Position numbers and translations under genes: made by a program
Source of the DNA: Metallyticus violacea
Taxonomy: Eukaryota; Arthropoda; Insecta; Mantodea; Metallyticidae
NCBI GenBank assembly: GCA_030762175.1
Contig: JAUJEO010000019.1
Span: forward strand, 4,222,001-4,286,000
Direction: 5' to 3'
DNA: 64,000 nt
The notes under the pieces: generated by a model
Told to the model about the DNA's origin: nothing
Databases searched by the model: none
What the model saw: only the letters and a program-made list of their open reading frames with translations
Shown: positions 34,899 to 49,000 of the stretch, in pieces
How positions within the stretch are numbered: position 1 is the stretch's first letter
Layout: each line of letters begins with the position of its first letter

Positions 34899-37800
34899 AC
34901 TAGTTTGATAGCCATAGAAAACCATAAAATGAAGAAAGATTCGCGAAAAGAAATGATTGATTTTGATGTTTGGAAACTTCATTAGAATGAATTTTTTTCC
35001 GTTCTTATTTGAGATATATGGTTCTCTTTCATTATACTAGTTTGATAGCCTTAGAAAAGCATATTATGCGGAAAGAATCTCGAAAAGAAAAAAAAATTTT
35101 TTCGAAGTTTTGAAACTTCATTAGAATCACTTTTTTTCCGTTCTTATTTAAGATAACTGGTTCTCTTTCATTATACTAGTTTGATAGCCTTAGAAAAGCA
35201 TATTATGCAGTAAGAATCTCGAAAGAAAAAAAATTTTTTTCGAAGTTTGGAAACTTCATTAGAATCAATTTTTTTCCATTCTTATTTGAGATAACTAGTT
35301 CTCTTTCATTATACTAGTTTGATAGCCATAGAAAACCATAAAATGAAGAAAGATCCGCGAAAAGAAAAGATTTATTTTGATGGTTGGAAACTTCATTAGA
35401 ATGAATTTTTTTCCGTTCTTATTTGAGATAACTGGTTCTCTTTCATTATACTAGTTTGATAGTCTTAGGAAAGCATATTATGCAGTAAGAATCTCGAAAG
35501 AAAAAAAATTTTTTTCGAAGTTTGGAAAGTTCATTAGAATCACTTTTTTTCCGTTCTTATTTGAGATAACTGGTTCTCTTTCATTATACTAGTTTGATAG
35601 CCTAAGAAAAGCATATAATGCGGAAAGAATCTCGAAAGGAAAAAAATTTTTTTTGATGTTTTGAAATTCCTTATGATTCAATTTTTGTCCATTCTTATTT
35701 GAGATAACTGGTTCTCTTTCATTATACTAGTTTGATAGCCTTAGAAAACCATAAAATGAAGAAAGATTCGCGAAAAGAAAATATTTATTTTGATGGTTGG
35801 AACCTTCATTAGAATCAATTTTTTTCCGTTCTTATTTGTGATATATGGTTCTCTTTCATTATACTATTTTGATAGCCTTACAAAAGCATATTATGCGGAA
35901 ATAATCTCGAAAAGAAAAAAATTTTTTTTCGAAGTTTTGAAACTTCATTAGAATCACTTTTTTTTCGTTCTTATTTGAGATATATGGTTCTCTTTCATTA
36001 TACTATTTTGATAGCCTTACAAAAGCATATTATGCGGAAAGAATCTCGAAATGAAAAAAAATTTTTTTCGAAGTTTGGAAACTCCATTAGAATCACTTTT
36101 TTCCGTTCTTATTTGAGATAACTAGTTCTCTTTCATTATACTAGTTTGATAGCCTTAGAAAAGCATATAATGCGGAAAGAATCTAGCAAGGAAAAAAATT
36201 TTTTTTTTATGTTTTGAAATTCCTTATGATTCAATTTTTTGCCATTCTTATTTGAGATAAGTGGTTCTCTTTCATTATACTAGTTTGATAGCCTTAGAAA
36301 AGCATATTATACGGAAAGAATCTCGAAAAGAAAAAAAATTTTTTTCGAAGTTTGGAAACTTCATTAGAATCACTTTTTTTCCGTTCTTATTTGAGATAAC
36401 TGGTTCTCTTTCATTATACTAGTTTGATAGCCTTAGAAAAATATATAATGCGGAAAGAATCTCGAAAAGAAAAAATTTTTTTTTCGATGGTTGGAAAGTT
36501 CAATAGAATCAATTTCTTTGCGTTCTTATTTGATATATGGTTCTCTTTCATTATACTAATTTCATAGCATTAGAAAAGCATATTATGCGGAAAGAATCTC
36601 GAAAAGAAAAAAAATTTTTTTCGAAGTTTTGAAACTTCATTAGAATCACTTTTTTTCCGTTCTTATTTGAGATAACTGGTTCTCTTTCATTATACTAGTT
36701 TGATAGCCTTAGAAAAGCATATTATGCGGAAAGAATCTCGAAAAGAAAAAAAAAATTTTTCGAAGTTTTGAAACTTCATTAGAATTTCTTTTTTTCCGTT
36801 CTTATTTGAGATAACTGGTTCTCTTTCATTATACTAGTTTGATAGCCTTTGAAAAGCATATTATACGGAAAGAATCTCGAAAAGAAAAAAATTATTTTTC
36901 GAAGTTTGAAAACTTCATTACAATCACTTTTTTTCCGTTCTTATTTGAGATAACTAGTTCTCTTTCATTATACTAGTTTGATAGCCTTAGAAAAGCATAT
37001 TGTGCGGAAAGAATCTCGAAAAGAAAAAATTTTATTTCGAAGTTTGGAAACTTCATTAGAATCACTTTTTTTCCGTTCTTATTAGAGATAACTGGTTCTC
37101 TTTCATTATACTAGTTTGATAGCCTTAGAAAAGCATATTGTGCCGAAAGAATATCGAAAAGAAAAAAAAAATTTTTCGAAGTTGGAAACTTCATTAGAAT
37201 CACTTTTTTTCCGTTCTTATTTTAGATAACTGGTTCTCTTTCATTATACTAGTTTGATAGCCTTAGAAAAGCATATAATGCGGAAAGAATCTCGAAAAGA
37301 AAAAAAATTTTTTTCGATGGTTGGAAACTTCATTAGAATCAATTTTTTTCCATTCTTATTTGAAATAACTGACTCTCTTTCATTATACTAGTTTGATAGC
37401 CATAGAAAACCATAAAATGGAGAAAGATTCGCGAAAAGAAAAGATTTATTTTGATGGTTGGAAACTTCATTAGAATCAATTTTTTTCCGTTCTTATTTGA
37501 GATATATGGTTCTCTTTCATTATACTATTTTGATAGCCTTACAAAAGCATATTATGCGGAAAGAGTCTCGAAAAGAAAAAAAAATTTTTCGAAGTTTTGA
37601 AACTTCAATAGAATCACTTTTTTTCCGTTCTTATTTGAGATAACTGGTTCTCTTTCATTATGCTAGTTTGATAGCCTTAGAAAAGCATATTATGCGGTAA
37701 GAATCTCGAAAAGAAAAAAAAAAATTTTCGAAGTTTGGAAAATTCATTAGAATCACTTTTTGTCCGTTCTTATTTGAGATAACTGGTTCTCTTTCATTAT

Positions 37801-39185
37801 ACTAGTTTGATAGCCTTAGAAAAGCATATTGTGCGGAAAGAATCTCGAAAAGAAAAAAATTTTTTTTCGAAGTTTGGAAACTTCATTAGAATCACTTTTT
37901 TCCATTCTTATTTGAGATAACTGGTTCTCTTTCATTATACTAGTTTGATAGCCTTAGAAAACCATAAAATGAAGAAAGATTCGCGAAAAGAAAAGATTTA
38001 TTTCGATGGTTGGAAACTTCATGAGAATCAATTTTTTTCCATTCTTATTTGAGATAACTGGTTCTCTTTCATTTTGCTAGTTTGATAGCTGTAGAAAAGC
38101 ATATTTTGCGGAAAGAATCTCGAAAAGAAAAAAAAAAATTTTTCAAAGTTTTAAAACTTCATTAGAATCACTTTTTTTCCGTTCTTATTTGAGATATATG
38201 GTTCTCTTTCATTATACAATTTTGATAGCCTTACAAAAGCATATTATGCGGAAAGAATCTCGAAAAAAAAAAATTTTTTTCGAAGGTTTGGAAACTTCAT
38301 TAGAATCACTTTTTTTCGTTCTTATTTGAGATAACTGGTTCTCTTTCATTTTGCTAGTTTGATAGCTGTACAAAAGCATATTATACGGAAAGAATCTCGA
38401 AAAGAATAAAATTTTTTTTCGAAGTTTGGAAACTTCATTAGAATCACTTTTTTCAGTTCTTATTTGAGATAACTGGTTCTCTTTCATTATACTTGTTTGA
38501 TAGCCTTAGAAAAGCATATTGTGCGGAAAGAATCTCGAAAAGAAAAAATATTTTTTTCGAAGTTTGGAAACTTCATTAGAATCACTTTTTTTCCGTTCTT
38601 ATTTGAGATAACCGGTTCTCTTTCATTATACTAGTTTGATAGCCTTAGAAAAGCATATAATGCGGAAAGAATCTCGAAAAGAAAAAAAATGATTTTCGAT
38701 GGTTGGAAACTTCATTAGAATCACTTTTTTTCGGTTCTTATTTGAGATAACTGGTTCTCTTTCATTATACTAGTTTGATAGCCTTAGAAAATCATATTAT
38801 GCGGTAAGAATCTCGAAAAGAAAAAAAAAATTTTTCGAAGGTTGGAAAGTTCATTAGAATCACTTTTTTTCCGTTCTTATTTGAGATAACTGGTTCTCTT
38901 ACATTATACTAGTTTGATAGCCTTAGAAAAGCACATTGTGCGGAAAGAATCTCGAAAAGAAAAAAAATTTTTTTCGAAGTTTGGAAACTTCATTAGAATC
39001 ACTTTTTTTCCGTTCTTATTTGAGATAACTGGTTCTCTTGTATTATACTAGTTTGATAGCCTTAGAAAAGCATATAATGCGGAAAGAATCTCGAAAGGAA
39101 AAAAAATTTTTTTCGATTGTTGGAAACTTCATTAGAATCAATTTTTTTCCATTCTTATTTGAGATAACTAGTTCTCTTTCATTAT
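34899..39185 (+). repeat. Higher-order unit H2 (4287 bp, ~31 monomers)
   Basis: Full-length relative of H1 and H8. Its right part (about 36030-39030) repeats 28980-31980 at an offset of 7052, showing that it incorporates part of the 5.1-kb unit. It contains no truncated monomer and no C-type run. Confidence 0.83.
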
Positions 39186-40566
39186 ACTAGTTTGATAGCC
39201 ATAGAAAACCATAAAATGAAGAAAGATTCGCGAAAAGAAATGATTGATTTTGATGTTTGGAAACTTCATTAGAATGAATTTTTTTCCGTTCTTATTTGAG
39301 ATATATGGTTCTCTTTCATTATACTAGTTTGATAGCCTTAGAAAAGCATATTATGCGGAAAGAATCTCGAATAGAAAAAAAAATTTTTTCGAAGTTTTGA
39401 AACTTCATTAGAATCACTTTTTTTCCGTTCTTATTTAAGATAACTGGTTCTCTTTCATTATACTAGTTTGATAGCCTTAGAAAAGCATATTATGCAGTAA
39501 GAATCTCGAAAGAAAAAAAATTTTTTTCGAAGTTTGGAAACTTCATTAGAATCAATTTTTTTCCATTCTTATTTGAGATAACTAGTTCTCTTTCATTATA
39601 CTAGTTTGATAGCCATAGAAAACCATAAAATGAAGAAAGATCCGCGAAAAGAAAAGATTTATTTTGATGGTTGGAAACTTCATTAGAATGAATTTTTTTC
39701 CGTTCTTATTTGAGATATATGGTTCTCTTTCATTATACTAGTTTGATAGCCTTAGAAAAGCATATTATGCGGAAAGAATCTCGAAAAGAAAAAAAAAATT
39801 TTTCGAAGTTTTGAAACTTCATTAGAATCACTTTTTTTCCGTTCTTATTTGAGATAACTGGTTCTCTTTCATTATACTAGTTTGATAGTCTTAGGAAAGC
39901 ATATTATGCAGTAAGAATCTCGAAAGAAAAAAAATTTTTTTCGAAGTTTGGAAAGTTCATTAGAATCACTTTTTTTCCGTTCTTATTTGAGATAACTGGT
40001 TCTCTTTCATTATACTAGTTTGATAGCCTTAGAAAAGCATATAATGCGGAAAGAATCTCGAAAGGAAAAAAATTTTTTTTGATGTTTTGAAATTCCTTTT
40101 GATTCAATTTTTGTCCATTCTTATTTGAGATAACTGGTTCTCTTTCATTATACTAGTTTGATAGCCTTAGAAAACCATAAAATGAAGAAAGATTCGCGAA
40201 AAGAAAATATTTATTTTGATGGTTGGAATCTTCATTAGAATCAATTTTTTTCCGTTCTTATTTGTGATATATGGTTCTCTTTCATTATACTATTTTGATA
40301 GCCTTACAAAAGCATATTATGCGGAAATAATCTCGAAAAGAAAAAAAATTTTTTTCGAAGTTTTGAAACTTCATTAGAATTACTTTTTTTTCGTTCTTAT
40401 TTGAGATATATGGTTCTCTTTCATTATACTATTTTGATAGCCTTACAAAAGCATATTATGCGGAAAGAATCTCGAAAAGAAGAAAAATTTTTTTCGAAGT
40501 TTGGAAACTTCGTTAGAATCACTTTTTTTCCGTTCTTGTTTGAGATAACTGGTTCTCTTTCAATAT

Positions 40567-40677
40567 ACTAGTTTGATAGCTTCAGAAAAGCATATTATGC
40601 GGAAAGAATCTCGAAAAGAAAAAAAATTTTTTTCGAAGTTCCGTTCTTATTTGAGATAACTGGTTCTCTTTCATTAT
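40567..40677 (+). repeat. Truncated monomer (111 bp)
   Basis: CGAAGTT joined to CCGTTC at 40634. GCTTCAG left end with GCGGAAAG, so a C/T hybrid as well. Confidence 0.88.
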
Positions 40678-42065
40678 ACTAGTTTGATAGCCTCAGTAAA
40701 GCAAGCATATTATGCGCAAAGAATCTCGAAAAGAAAAAAAATTTTTTTCGAAGTTTGGAAACTTCGTTAGAATTACTTTTTTTCCGTTCTTATTTGAGAT
40801 AACTGGTTCTCTTTCATTATACTAATTAGATAGCCTCAGAAAAGCATATTATGCGCATAGAATCTCGAAAATAAAAAAATTTTTTTAGAACTTTGGAAAC
40901 TTCGTTAGAATCACTTTTTTTCCGTTCTTATTTGAGATAACTGGTTCTCTTTCATTATACTAGTTTGATAGCCTTAGAAAAGCATATTATGCAGTAAGAA
41001 TCTCGAAAGAAAAAAAATTTTTTTCGAAGTTTGGAAACTTCATTAGAATCAATTTTTTTCCATTCTTATTTGAGATAACTAGTTCTCTTTCATTATACTA
41101 GTTCGATAGCCATAGAAAACCATAAAATGAAGAAAGATTCGCGAAAAGAAAAGATTTATTTTGATGGTTGGAAACTTCATTAGAATGAATTTTTTTCCGT
41201 TCTTATTTGAGATATATGGTTCTCTTTCATTATACTAGTTTGATAGCCTTAGAAAAGCATATTATGCGGAAAGAATCTCGAAAAGAAAAAAAAAATTTTT
41301 CGAAGTTTTGAAACTTCATTAGAATCACTTTTTTTTCCGTTCTTATTTGAGATAACTGGTTCTCTTTCATTATACTAGTTTGATAGTCTTAGAAAAGCAT
41401 ATAATGCAGTAGGAATCTCGAAAGAAAAAAAATTTTTTTCGAAGTTTGGAAAGTTCATTAGAATCACTTTTTTTCCGTTCTTATTTGAGATAACTGGTTC
41501 TCTTTCATTATACTAGTTTGATAGCCTTAGAAAAGCATATAAAGCAGAAAGACTCTCGAAAAGAAAAAAAATTTTTTTTGATGTTTTGAAATTCCTTATG
41601 ATTCAATTTTTGTCCATTCTTATTTGAGATAACTGGTTCTCTTTCATTATACTAGTTTGATAGCCTTTGAAAACCATAAAATGAAGAAAGATTCGCGAAA
41701 AGAAAATATTTATTTTGATGGTTGGAATCTTCATTAGAATCAATTTTTTTCCGTTCTTATTTGTGATATATGGTTCTCTTTCATTATACTATTTTGATAG
41801 CCTTACAAAAGCATATTATGCGGAAATAATCTCGAAAAGCAAAAAATTTTTTTTGGGGGTTTTGAAACTTCATTAGAATCACTTTTTTTTCGTTCTTATT
41901 TGAGATATATGGTTCTCTTTCATTATACTATTTTGATAGCCTTACAAAAGCATATTATGCGGAAAGAATCTCGAAAAGAAGAAAAATTTTTTTCGAAGTT
42001 TGGAAACTTCGTTAGAATCACTTTTTTTCCGTTCTTGTTTGAGATAACTGGTTCTCTTTCAATAT

Positions 42066-42176
42066 ACTAGTTTGATAGCTTCAGAAAAGCATATTATGCG
42101 CAAAGAATCTCGAAAAGAAAAAAAATTTTTTTCGAAGTTCCGTTCTTATTTGAGATAACTGGTTCTCTTTCATTAT
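42066..42176 (+). repeat. Truncated monomer (111 bp)
   Basis: Same join at 42133, with GCGCAAAG; 1499 bases after the previous one. Confidence 0.88.
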
Positions 42177-44257
42177 ACTAGTTTGATAGGCTCAGTAAAG
42201 CAAGCATATTATGCGCAAAGAATCTCGAAAAGAAAAAAAATTTTTTTCGAAGATTGGAAACTTCGTTAGAATCACTTTTTTTCCGTTCTTATTTGAGATA
42301 ACTGGTTCTCTTTCATTATACTAGTTTGATAGCCTTAAAAGAGCATATTGTGCGGAAAGAATCTCGAAAAGAAAAAAATTTTTTTCCAAGTTTGGAAACT
42401 TCATTAGAATCACTTTTTTTCCGTTCTTATTTGAGATATATGGTTCTCTTTCATTATACAATTTTGATAGCCTTACAAAAGCATATTATGCGGAAAGAAT
42501 CTCGAAAAAAAAAAAAAATTTTTTCGAAGGTTTGGAAACTTCATTAGAATCACTTTTTTTCGTTCTTATTTGAGATAACTGGTTCTCTTTCATTTTGCTA
42601 GTTTGATAGCTGTACAAAAGCATATTATACGGAAAGAATCTCGAAAAGAATAAAATTTTTTTTCGAAGTTTGGAAACTTCATTAGAATCACTTTTTTTCG
42701 TTCTTATTTGAGATAACTGGTTCTCTTTCATTATACTTGTTTGATAGCCTTAGAAAAGCATATTGTGCGGAAAGAATCTCGAAAAGAAAAAATATTTTTT
42801 TCGAAGTTTGGAAACTTCATTAGAATCACTTTTTTTCAGTTCTTATTTGAGATAACCGGTTCTCTTTCATTATACTAGTTTGATAGCCTTAGAAAAGCAT
42901 ATAATGCGGAAAGAATCTCGAAAAGAAAAAAAATGATTTTCGATGGTTGGAAACTTCATTAGAATCACTTTTTTTCGGTTCTTATTTGAGATAACTGGTT
43001 CTCTTTCATTATACTAGTTTGATAGCCTTAGAAAAACATATTATGCGGTAAGAATCTCGAAAAGAAAAAAAAAATTTTTCGAAGGTTGGAAAGTTCATTA
43101 GAATCACTTTTTTTCCGTTCTTATTTGAGATAACTGGTTCTCTTACATTATACTAGTTTGATAGCCTTAGAAAAGCATATTGTGCGGAAAGAATCTCGAA
43201 AAGAAAAAAAATTTTTTTCGAAGTTTGGAAACTTCATTAGAATCACTTTTTTTCCGTTCTTATTTGAGATAACTGGTTCTCTTGTATTATACTAGTTTGA
43301 TAGCCTTAGAAAAGCATGTAATGCGGAAAGAATCTCGAAAGGAAAAAAATTTTTTTTCGATGGTTGGAAACTTCATTAGAATCAATTTTTTTCCATTCTT
43401 ATTTGAGATAACTAGTTCTCTTTCATTATACTAGTTTGATAGCCATAGAAAACCATAAAATGAAGAAAGATTCGCGAAAAGAAATGATTGATTTTGATGT
43501 TTGGAAACTTCATTAGAATGAATTTTTTTCCGTTCTTATTTGAGATATATGGTTCTCTTTCATTATACTAGTTTGATAGCCTTAGAAAAGCATATTATGC
43601 GGAAAGAATCTCGAAAAGAAAAAAAAATTTTTTCGAAGTTTTGAAACTTCATTTGAATCACTTTTTTTCCGTTCTTATTTAAGATAACTGGTTCTCTTTC
43701 ATTATACTAGTTTGATAGCCTTAGAAAAGCATATTATGCAGTAAGAATCTCGAAAGAAAAAAAATTTTTTTCGAAGTTTGGAAACTTCATTAGAATCAAT
43801 TTTTTTCCATTCTTATTTGAGATAACTAGTTCTCTTTCATTATACTAGTTTGATAGCCATAGAAAACCATAAAATGAAGAAAGATCCGCGAAAAGAAAAG
43901 ATTTATTTTGATGGTTGGAAACTTCATTAGAATGAATTTTTTTCCGTTCTTATTTGAGATATATGGTTCTCTTTCATTATACTAGTTTGATAGCCTTAGA
44001 AAAGCATATTATGCGGAAAGAATCTCGAAAAGAAAAAAAAAATTTTTCGAAGTTTTGAAACTTCATTAGAATCACTTTTTTCCGTTCTTATTTGAGATAT
44101 ATGGTTCTCTTTCATTATACTATTTTGATAGCCTTACAAAAGCATATTATGCGGAAAGAATCTCGAAAAGAAGAAAATTTTTTTTCGAAGTTTGGAAACT
44201 TCGTTAGAATCACTTTTTTTCCGTTCTTGTTTGAGATAACTGGTTCTCTTTCAATAT

Positions 44258-44368
44258 ACTAGTTTGATAGCTTCAGAAAAGCATATTATGCGGAAAGAAT
44301 CTCGAAAAGAAAAAAAATTTTTTTCGAAGTTCCGTTCTTATTTGAGATAACTGGTTCTCTTTCATTAT
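44258..44368 (+). repeat. Truncated monomer (111 bp)
   Basis: Join at 44325; GCTTCAG/GCGGAAAG form as at 40567. Confidence 0.88.
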
Positions 44369-45616
44369 ACTAGTTTGATAGCCTCAGTAAAGCAAGCATA
44401 TTATGCGCAAAGAATCTCGAAAAGAAAAAAAATTTTTTTCGAAGTTTGGAAACTTCGTTAGGATTACTTTTTTTCCGTTCTTATTTGAGATAACTGGTTC
44501 TCTTTCATTATACTAATTAGATAGCCTCAGAAAAGCATATTATGCGCATAGAATCTCGAAAATAAAAAAATTTTTTTAGAACTTTGGAAACTTCGTTAGA
44601 ATCACTTTTTTTCCGTTCTTATTTGAGATAACTGGTTCTCTTTCATTATACTAGTTTGATAGCCTTAGAAAAGCATATTATGCAGTAAGAATCTCGAAAG
44701 AAAAAAAATTTTTTTCGAAGTTTGGAAACTTCATTAGAATAAATTTTTTTCCATTCTTATTTGAGATAACTAGTTCTCTTTCATTATACTAGTTTGATAG
44801 CCATAGAAAACCATAAAATGAAGAAAGATTCGCGAAAAGAAAAGATTTATTTTGATGGTTGGAAACTTCATTAGAATGAATTTTTTTCCGTTCTTATTTG
44901 AGATAACTGGTTCTCTTTCATTATACTAGTTTGATAGTCTTAGAAAAGCATATAATGCAGTAGGAATATCGAAAGAAAAAAAATTTTTTTCGAAGTTTGG
45001 AAAGTTCATTAGAATCACTTTTTTTCCGTTCTTATTTGAGATAACTGGTTCTCTTTCATTATACTAGTTTGATAGCCTTAGAAAAGCATATAAAGCAGAA
45101 AGACTCTCGAAAAGAAAAAAAATTTTTTTTGATGTTTTGAAATTCCTTATGATTCAATTTTTGTCCATTCTTATTTGAGATAACTGGTTCTCTTTCATTA
45201 TACTAGTTTGATAGCCTTTGAAAACCATAAAATGAAGAAAGATTCGCGAAAAGAAAATATTTATTTTGATGGTTGGAATCTTCATTAGAATCAATTTTTT
45301 TCCGTTCTTATTTGTGATATATGGTTCTCTTTCATTATACTATTTTGATAGCCTTACAAAAGCATATTATGCGGAAATAATCTCGAAAAGCAAAAAATTT
45401 TTTTTGGGGGTTTTGAAACTTCATTAGAATCACTTTTTTTCCGTTCTTATTTGAGATATATGGTTCTCTTTCATTATACTATTTTGATAGCCTTACAAAA
45501 GCATATTATGCGGAAAGAATCTCGAAAAGAAGAAAAATTTTTTTCGAAGTTTGGAAACTTCGTTAGAATCACTTTTTTTCCGTTCTTGTTTGAGATAACT
45601 GGTTCTCTTTCAATAT

Positions 45617-45727
45617 ACTAGTTTGATAGCTTCAGAAAAGCATATTATGCGCAAAGAATCTCGAAAAGAAAAAAAATTTTTTTCGAAGTTCCGTTCTTAT
45701 TTGAGATAACTGGTTCTCTTTCATTAT
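45617..45727 (+). repeat. Truncated monomer (111 bp)
   Basis: Join at 45684; GCTTCAG/GCGCAAAG form as at 42066. Confidence 0.88.
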
Positions 45728-47393
45728 ACTAGTTTGATAGCCTCAGTAAAGCAAGCATATTATGCGCAAAGAATCTCGAAAAGAAAAAAAATTTTTTTCG
45801 AAGATTGGAAACTTCGTTAGAATCACTTTTTTTCCGTTCTTATTTGAGATAACTGGTTCTCTTTCATTATACTAGTTTGATAGCCTTAAAAGAGCATATT
45901 GTGCGGAAAGAATCTCGAAAAGAAAAAAATTTTTTTCCAAGTTTGGAAACTTCATTAGAATCACTTTTTTTCCGTTCTTATTTGAGATATATGGTTCTCT
46001 TTCATTATACAATTTTGATAGCCTTACAAAAGCATATTATGCGGAAAGAATCTCGAAAAAAAAAAAAAATTTTCGAAGGTTTGGAAACTTCATTAGAATC
46101 ACTTTTTTTCGTTCTTATTTGAGATAACTGGTTCTCTTTCATTTTGCTAGTTTGATAGCTGTACAAAAGCATATTATACGGAAAGAATCTCGAAAAGAAT
46201 AAAATTTTTTTTCGAAGTTTGGAAACTTCATTAGAATCACTTTTTTCCGTTCTTATTTGAGATAACTGGTTCTCTTTCATTATACTTGTTTGATAGCCTT
46301 AGAAAAGCATATTGTGCGGAAAGAATCTCGAAAAGAAAAAATATTTTTTTCGAAGTTTGGAAACTTCATTAGAATCACTTTTTTTCCGTTCTTATTTGAG
46401 ATAACCGGTTCTCTTTCATTAGACTAGTTTGATAGCCTTAGAAAAGCATATAATGCGGAAAGAATCTCGAAAAGAAAAAAAATGATTTTCGATGGTTGGA
46501 AACTTCATTAGAATCACTTTTTTTCGGTTCTTATTTGAGATAACTGGTTCTCTTTCATTATACTAGTTTGATAGCCTTAGAAAAACATATTATGCGGTAA
46601 GAATCTCGAAAAGAAAAAAAAAAATTTTCGAAGGTTGGAAAGTTCATTAGAATCACTTTTTTTCCGTTCTTATTTGAGATAACTGGTTCTCTTACATTAT
46701 ACTAGTTTGATAGCCTTAGAAAAGCATATTGTGCGGAAAGAATCTCGAAAAGAAAAAAAATTTTTTTCGAAGTTTGGAAACTTCATTAGAATCACTTTTT
46801 TTCCGTTCTTATTTGAGATAACTGGTTCTCTTGTATTATACTAGTTTGATAGCCTTAGAAAAGCATATAATGCGGAAAGAATCTCGAAAGGAAAAAAAAT
46901 TTTTTTCGATGGTTGGAAACTTCATTAGAATCAATTTTTTTCCATTCTTATTTGAGATAACTAGTTCTCTTTCATTATACTAGTTTGATAGCCATAGAAA
47001 ACCATAAAATGAAGAAAGATTCGCGAAAAGAAATGATTGATTTTGATGTTTGGAAACTTCATTAGAATGAATTTTTTTCCGTTCTTATTTGAGATATATG
47101 GTTCTCTTTCATTATACTAGTTTGATAGCCTTAGAAAAGCATATTATGCGGAAAGAATCTCGAAAAGAAAAAAAAAATTTTTCGAAGTTTTGAAACTTCA
47201 TTAGAATCACTTTTTTTCCGTTCTTATTTGAGATATATGGTTCTCTTTCATTATACTATTTTGATAGCCTTACAAAAGCATATTATGCGGAAAGAATCTC
47301 GAAAAGAAGAAAAATTTTTTTCGAAGTTTGGAAACTTCGTTAGAATCACTTTTTTTCCGTTCTTGTTTGAGATAACTGGTTCTCTTTCATTAT

Positions 47394-47503
47394 ACTAGTT
47401 TGATAGCTTCAGAAAAGCATATTATGCGGAAAGAATCTCGAAAAGAAAAAAATTTTTTTCGAAGTTCCGTTCTTATTTGAGATAACTGGTTCTCTTTCAT
47501 TAT
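47394..47503 (+). repeat. Truncated monomer (110 bp)
   Basis: Join at 47460; one base shorter in the A/T tract than its relatives. Confidence 0.88.
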
Positions 47504-48889
47504 ACTAGTTTGATAGCCTGAGTAAAGCAAGCATATTATGCGCAAAGAATCTCGAAAAGAAAAAAAATTTTTTTCGAAGTTTGGAAACTTCGTTAGGATT
47601 ACTTTTTTTCCGTTCTTTTTTGAGATAACTGGTTCTCTTTCATTATACTAATTAGATAGCCTCATAAAAGCATATTATGCGCATAGAATCTCGAAAATAA
47701 AAAAATTTTTTTAGAACTTTGGAAACTTCGTTAGAATCACTTTTTTTCCGTTCTTATTTGAGATAACTGGTTCTCTTTCATTATACTAGTTTGATAGCCT
47801 TAGAAAAGCATATTATGCAGTAAGAATCTCGAAAGAAAAAAAATTTTTTTCGAAGTTTGGAAACTTCATTAGAATAAATTTTTTTCCATTCTTATTTGAG
47901 ATAACTAGTTCTCTTTCATTATACTAGTTTGATAGCCATAGAAAACCATAAAATGAAGAAAGATTCGCGAAAAGAAAAGATTTATTTTGATGGTTGGAAA
48001 CTTCATTAGAATGAATTTTTTTCCGTTCTTATTTGAGATATATGGTTCTCTTTCATTATACTAGTTTGATAGCCTTAGAAAAGCATATTATGCGGAAAGA
48101 ATCTCGAAAAGAAAAAAAAAATTTTTCGAAGTTTTGAAACTTCATTAGAATCACTTTTTTTTCCGTTCTTATTTGAGATAACTGGTTCTCTTTCATTATA
48201 CTAGTTTCATAGTCTTAGAAAAGCATATAATGCAGTAGGAATCTCGAAAGAAAAAAATTTTTTTCGAAGTTTGGAAAGTTCATTAGAATCACTTTTTTTC
48301 CGTTCTTATTTGAGATAACTGGTTCTCTTTCATTATACTAGTTTGATAGCCTTAGAAAAGCATATAAAGCAGAAAGACTCTCGAAAAGAAAAAAAATTTT
48401 TTTTGATGTTTTGAAATTCCTTATGATTCAATTTTTGTCCATTCTTATTTGAGATAACTGGTTCTCTTTCATTATACTAGTTTGATAGCCTTTGAAAACC
48501 ATAAAATGAAGAAAGATTCGCGAAAAGAAAATATTTATTTTGATGGTTGGAATCTTCATTAGAATCAATTTTTTTCCGTTCTTATTTGTGATATATGGTT
48601 CTCTTTCATTATACTATTTTGATAGCCTTACAAAAGCATATTATGCGGAAATAATCTCGAAAAGCAAAAAATTTTTTTTGGGGTTTTGAAACTTCATTAG
48701 AATCACTTTTTTTTCGTTCTTATTTGCGATATATGGTTCTCTTTCATTATACTATTTTGATAGCCTTACAAAAGCATATTATGCGGAAAGAATCTCGAAA
48801 AGAAGAAAAATTTTTTTCGAAGTTTGGAAACTTCGTTAGAATCACTTTTTTTCCGTTCTTGTTTGAGATAACTGGTTCTCTTTCAATAT

Positions 48890-49000
48890 ACTAGTTTGAT
48901 AGCTTCAGAAAAGCATATTATGCGCAAAGAATCTCGAAAAGAAAAAAAATTTTTTTCGAAGTTCCGTTCTTATTTGAGATAACTGGTTCTCTTTCATTAT
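48890..49000 (+). repeat. Truncated monomer (111 bp)
   Basis: Join at 48957; 1497 bases after the previous one. Confidence 0.88.

Larger units (their letters stand above)
39186..43429 (+). repeat. Higher-order unit H3 (4244 bp, ~31 monomers)
   Basis: Shares its first part with H2. From about 40480 it switches to the cassette seen at 13280-15098, with truncated monomers at 40567 and 42066 and a five-G variant at 41855. It ends with the TGTACAAAAGC to AATGATTTTCG series common to all units. Confidence 0.83.
43430..46978 (+). repeat. Higher-order unit H4 (3549 bp, ~26 monomers)
   Basis: Order as H3 but shorter. Truncated monomers at 44258 and 45617, five-G variant at 45406, CCTTAAAAGAGC monomer at 45884. 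The truncated pair is 1359 bases apart, one monomer less than the 1498 seen elsewhere. Confidence 0.83.

Noticed and set aside
38212..38487. Minus-strand ORFs up to 91 codons (for example 7335-7580, 38212-38487, 46005-46280)
   Set aside because: Antisense read-through of two monomers, repeated at each higher-order unit because the DNA is repeated. The coding frame is not better conserved than the DNA around it.
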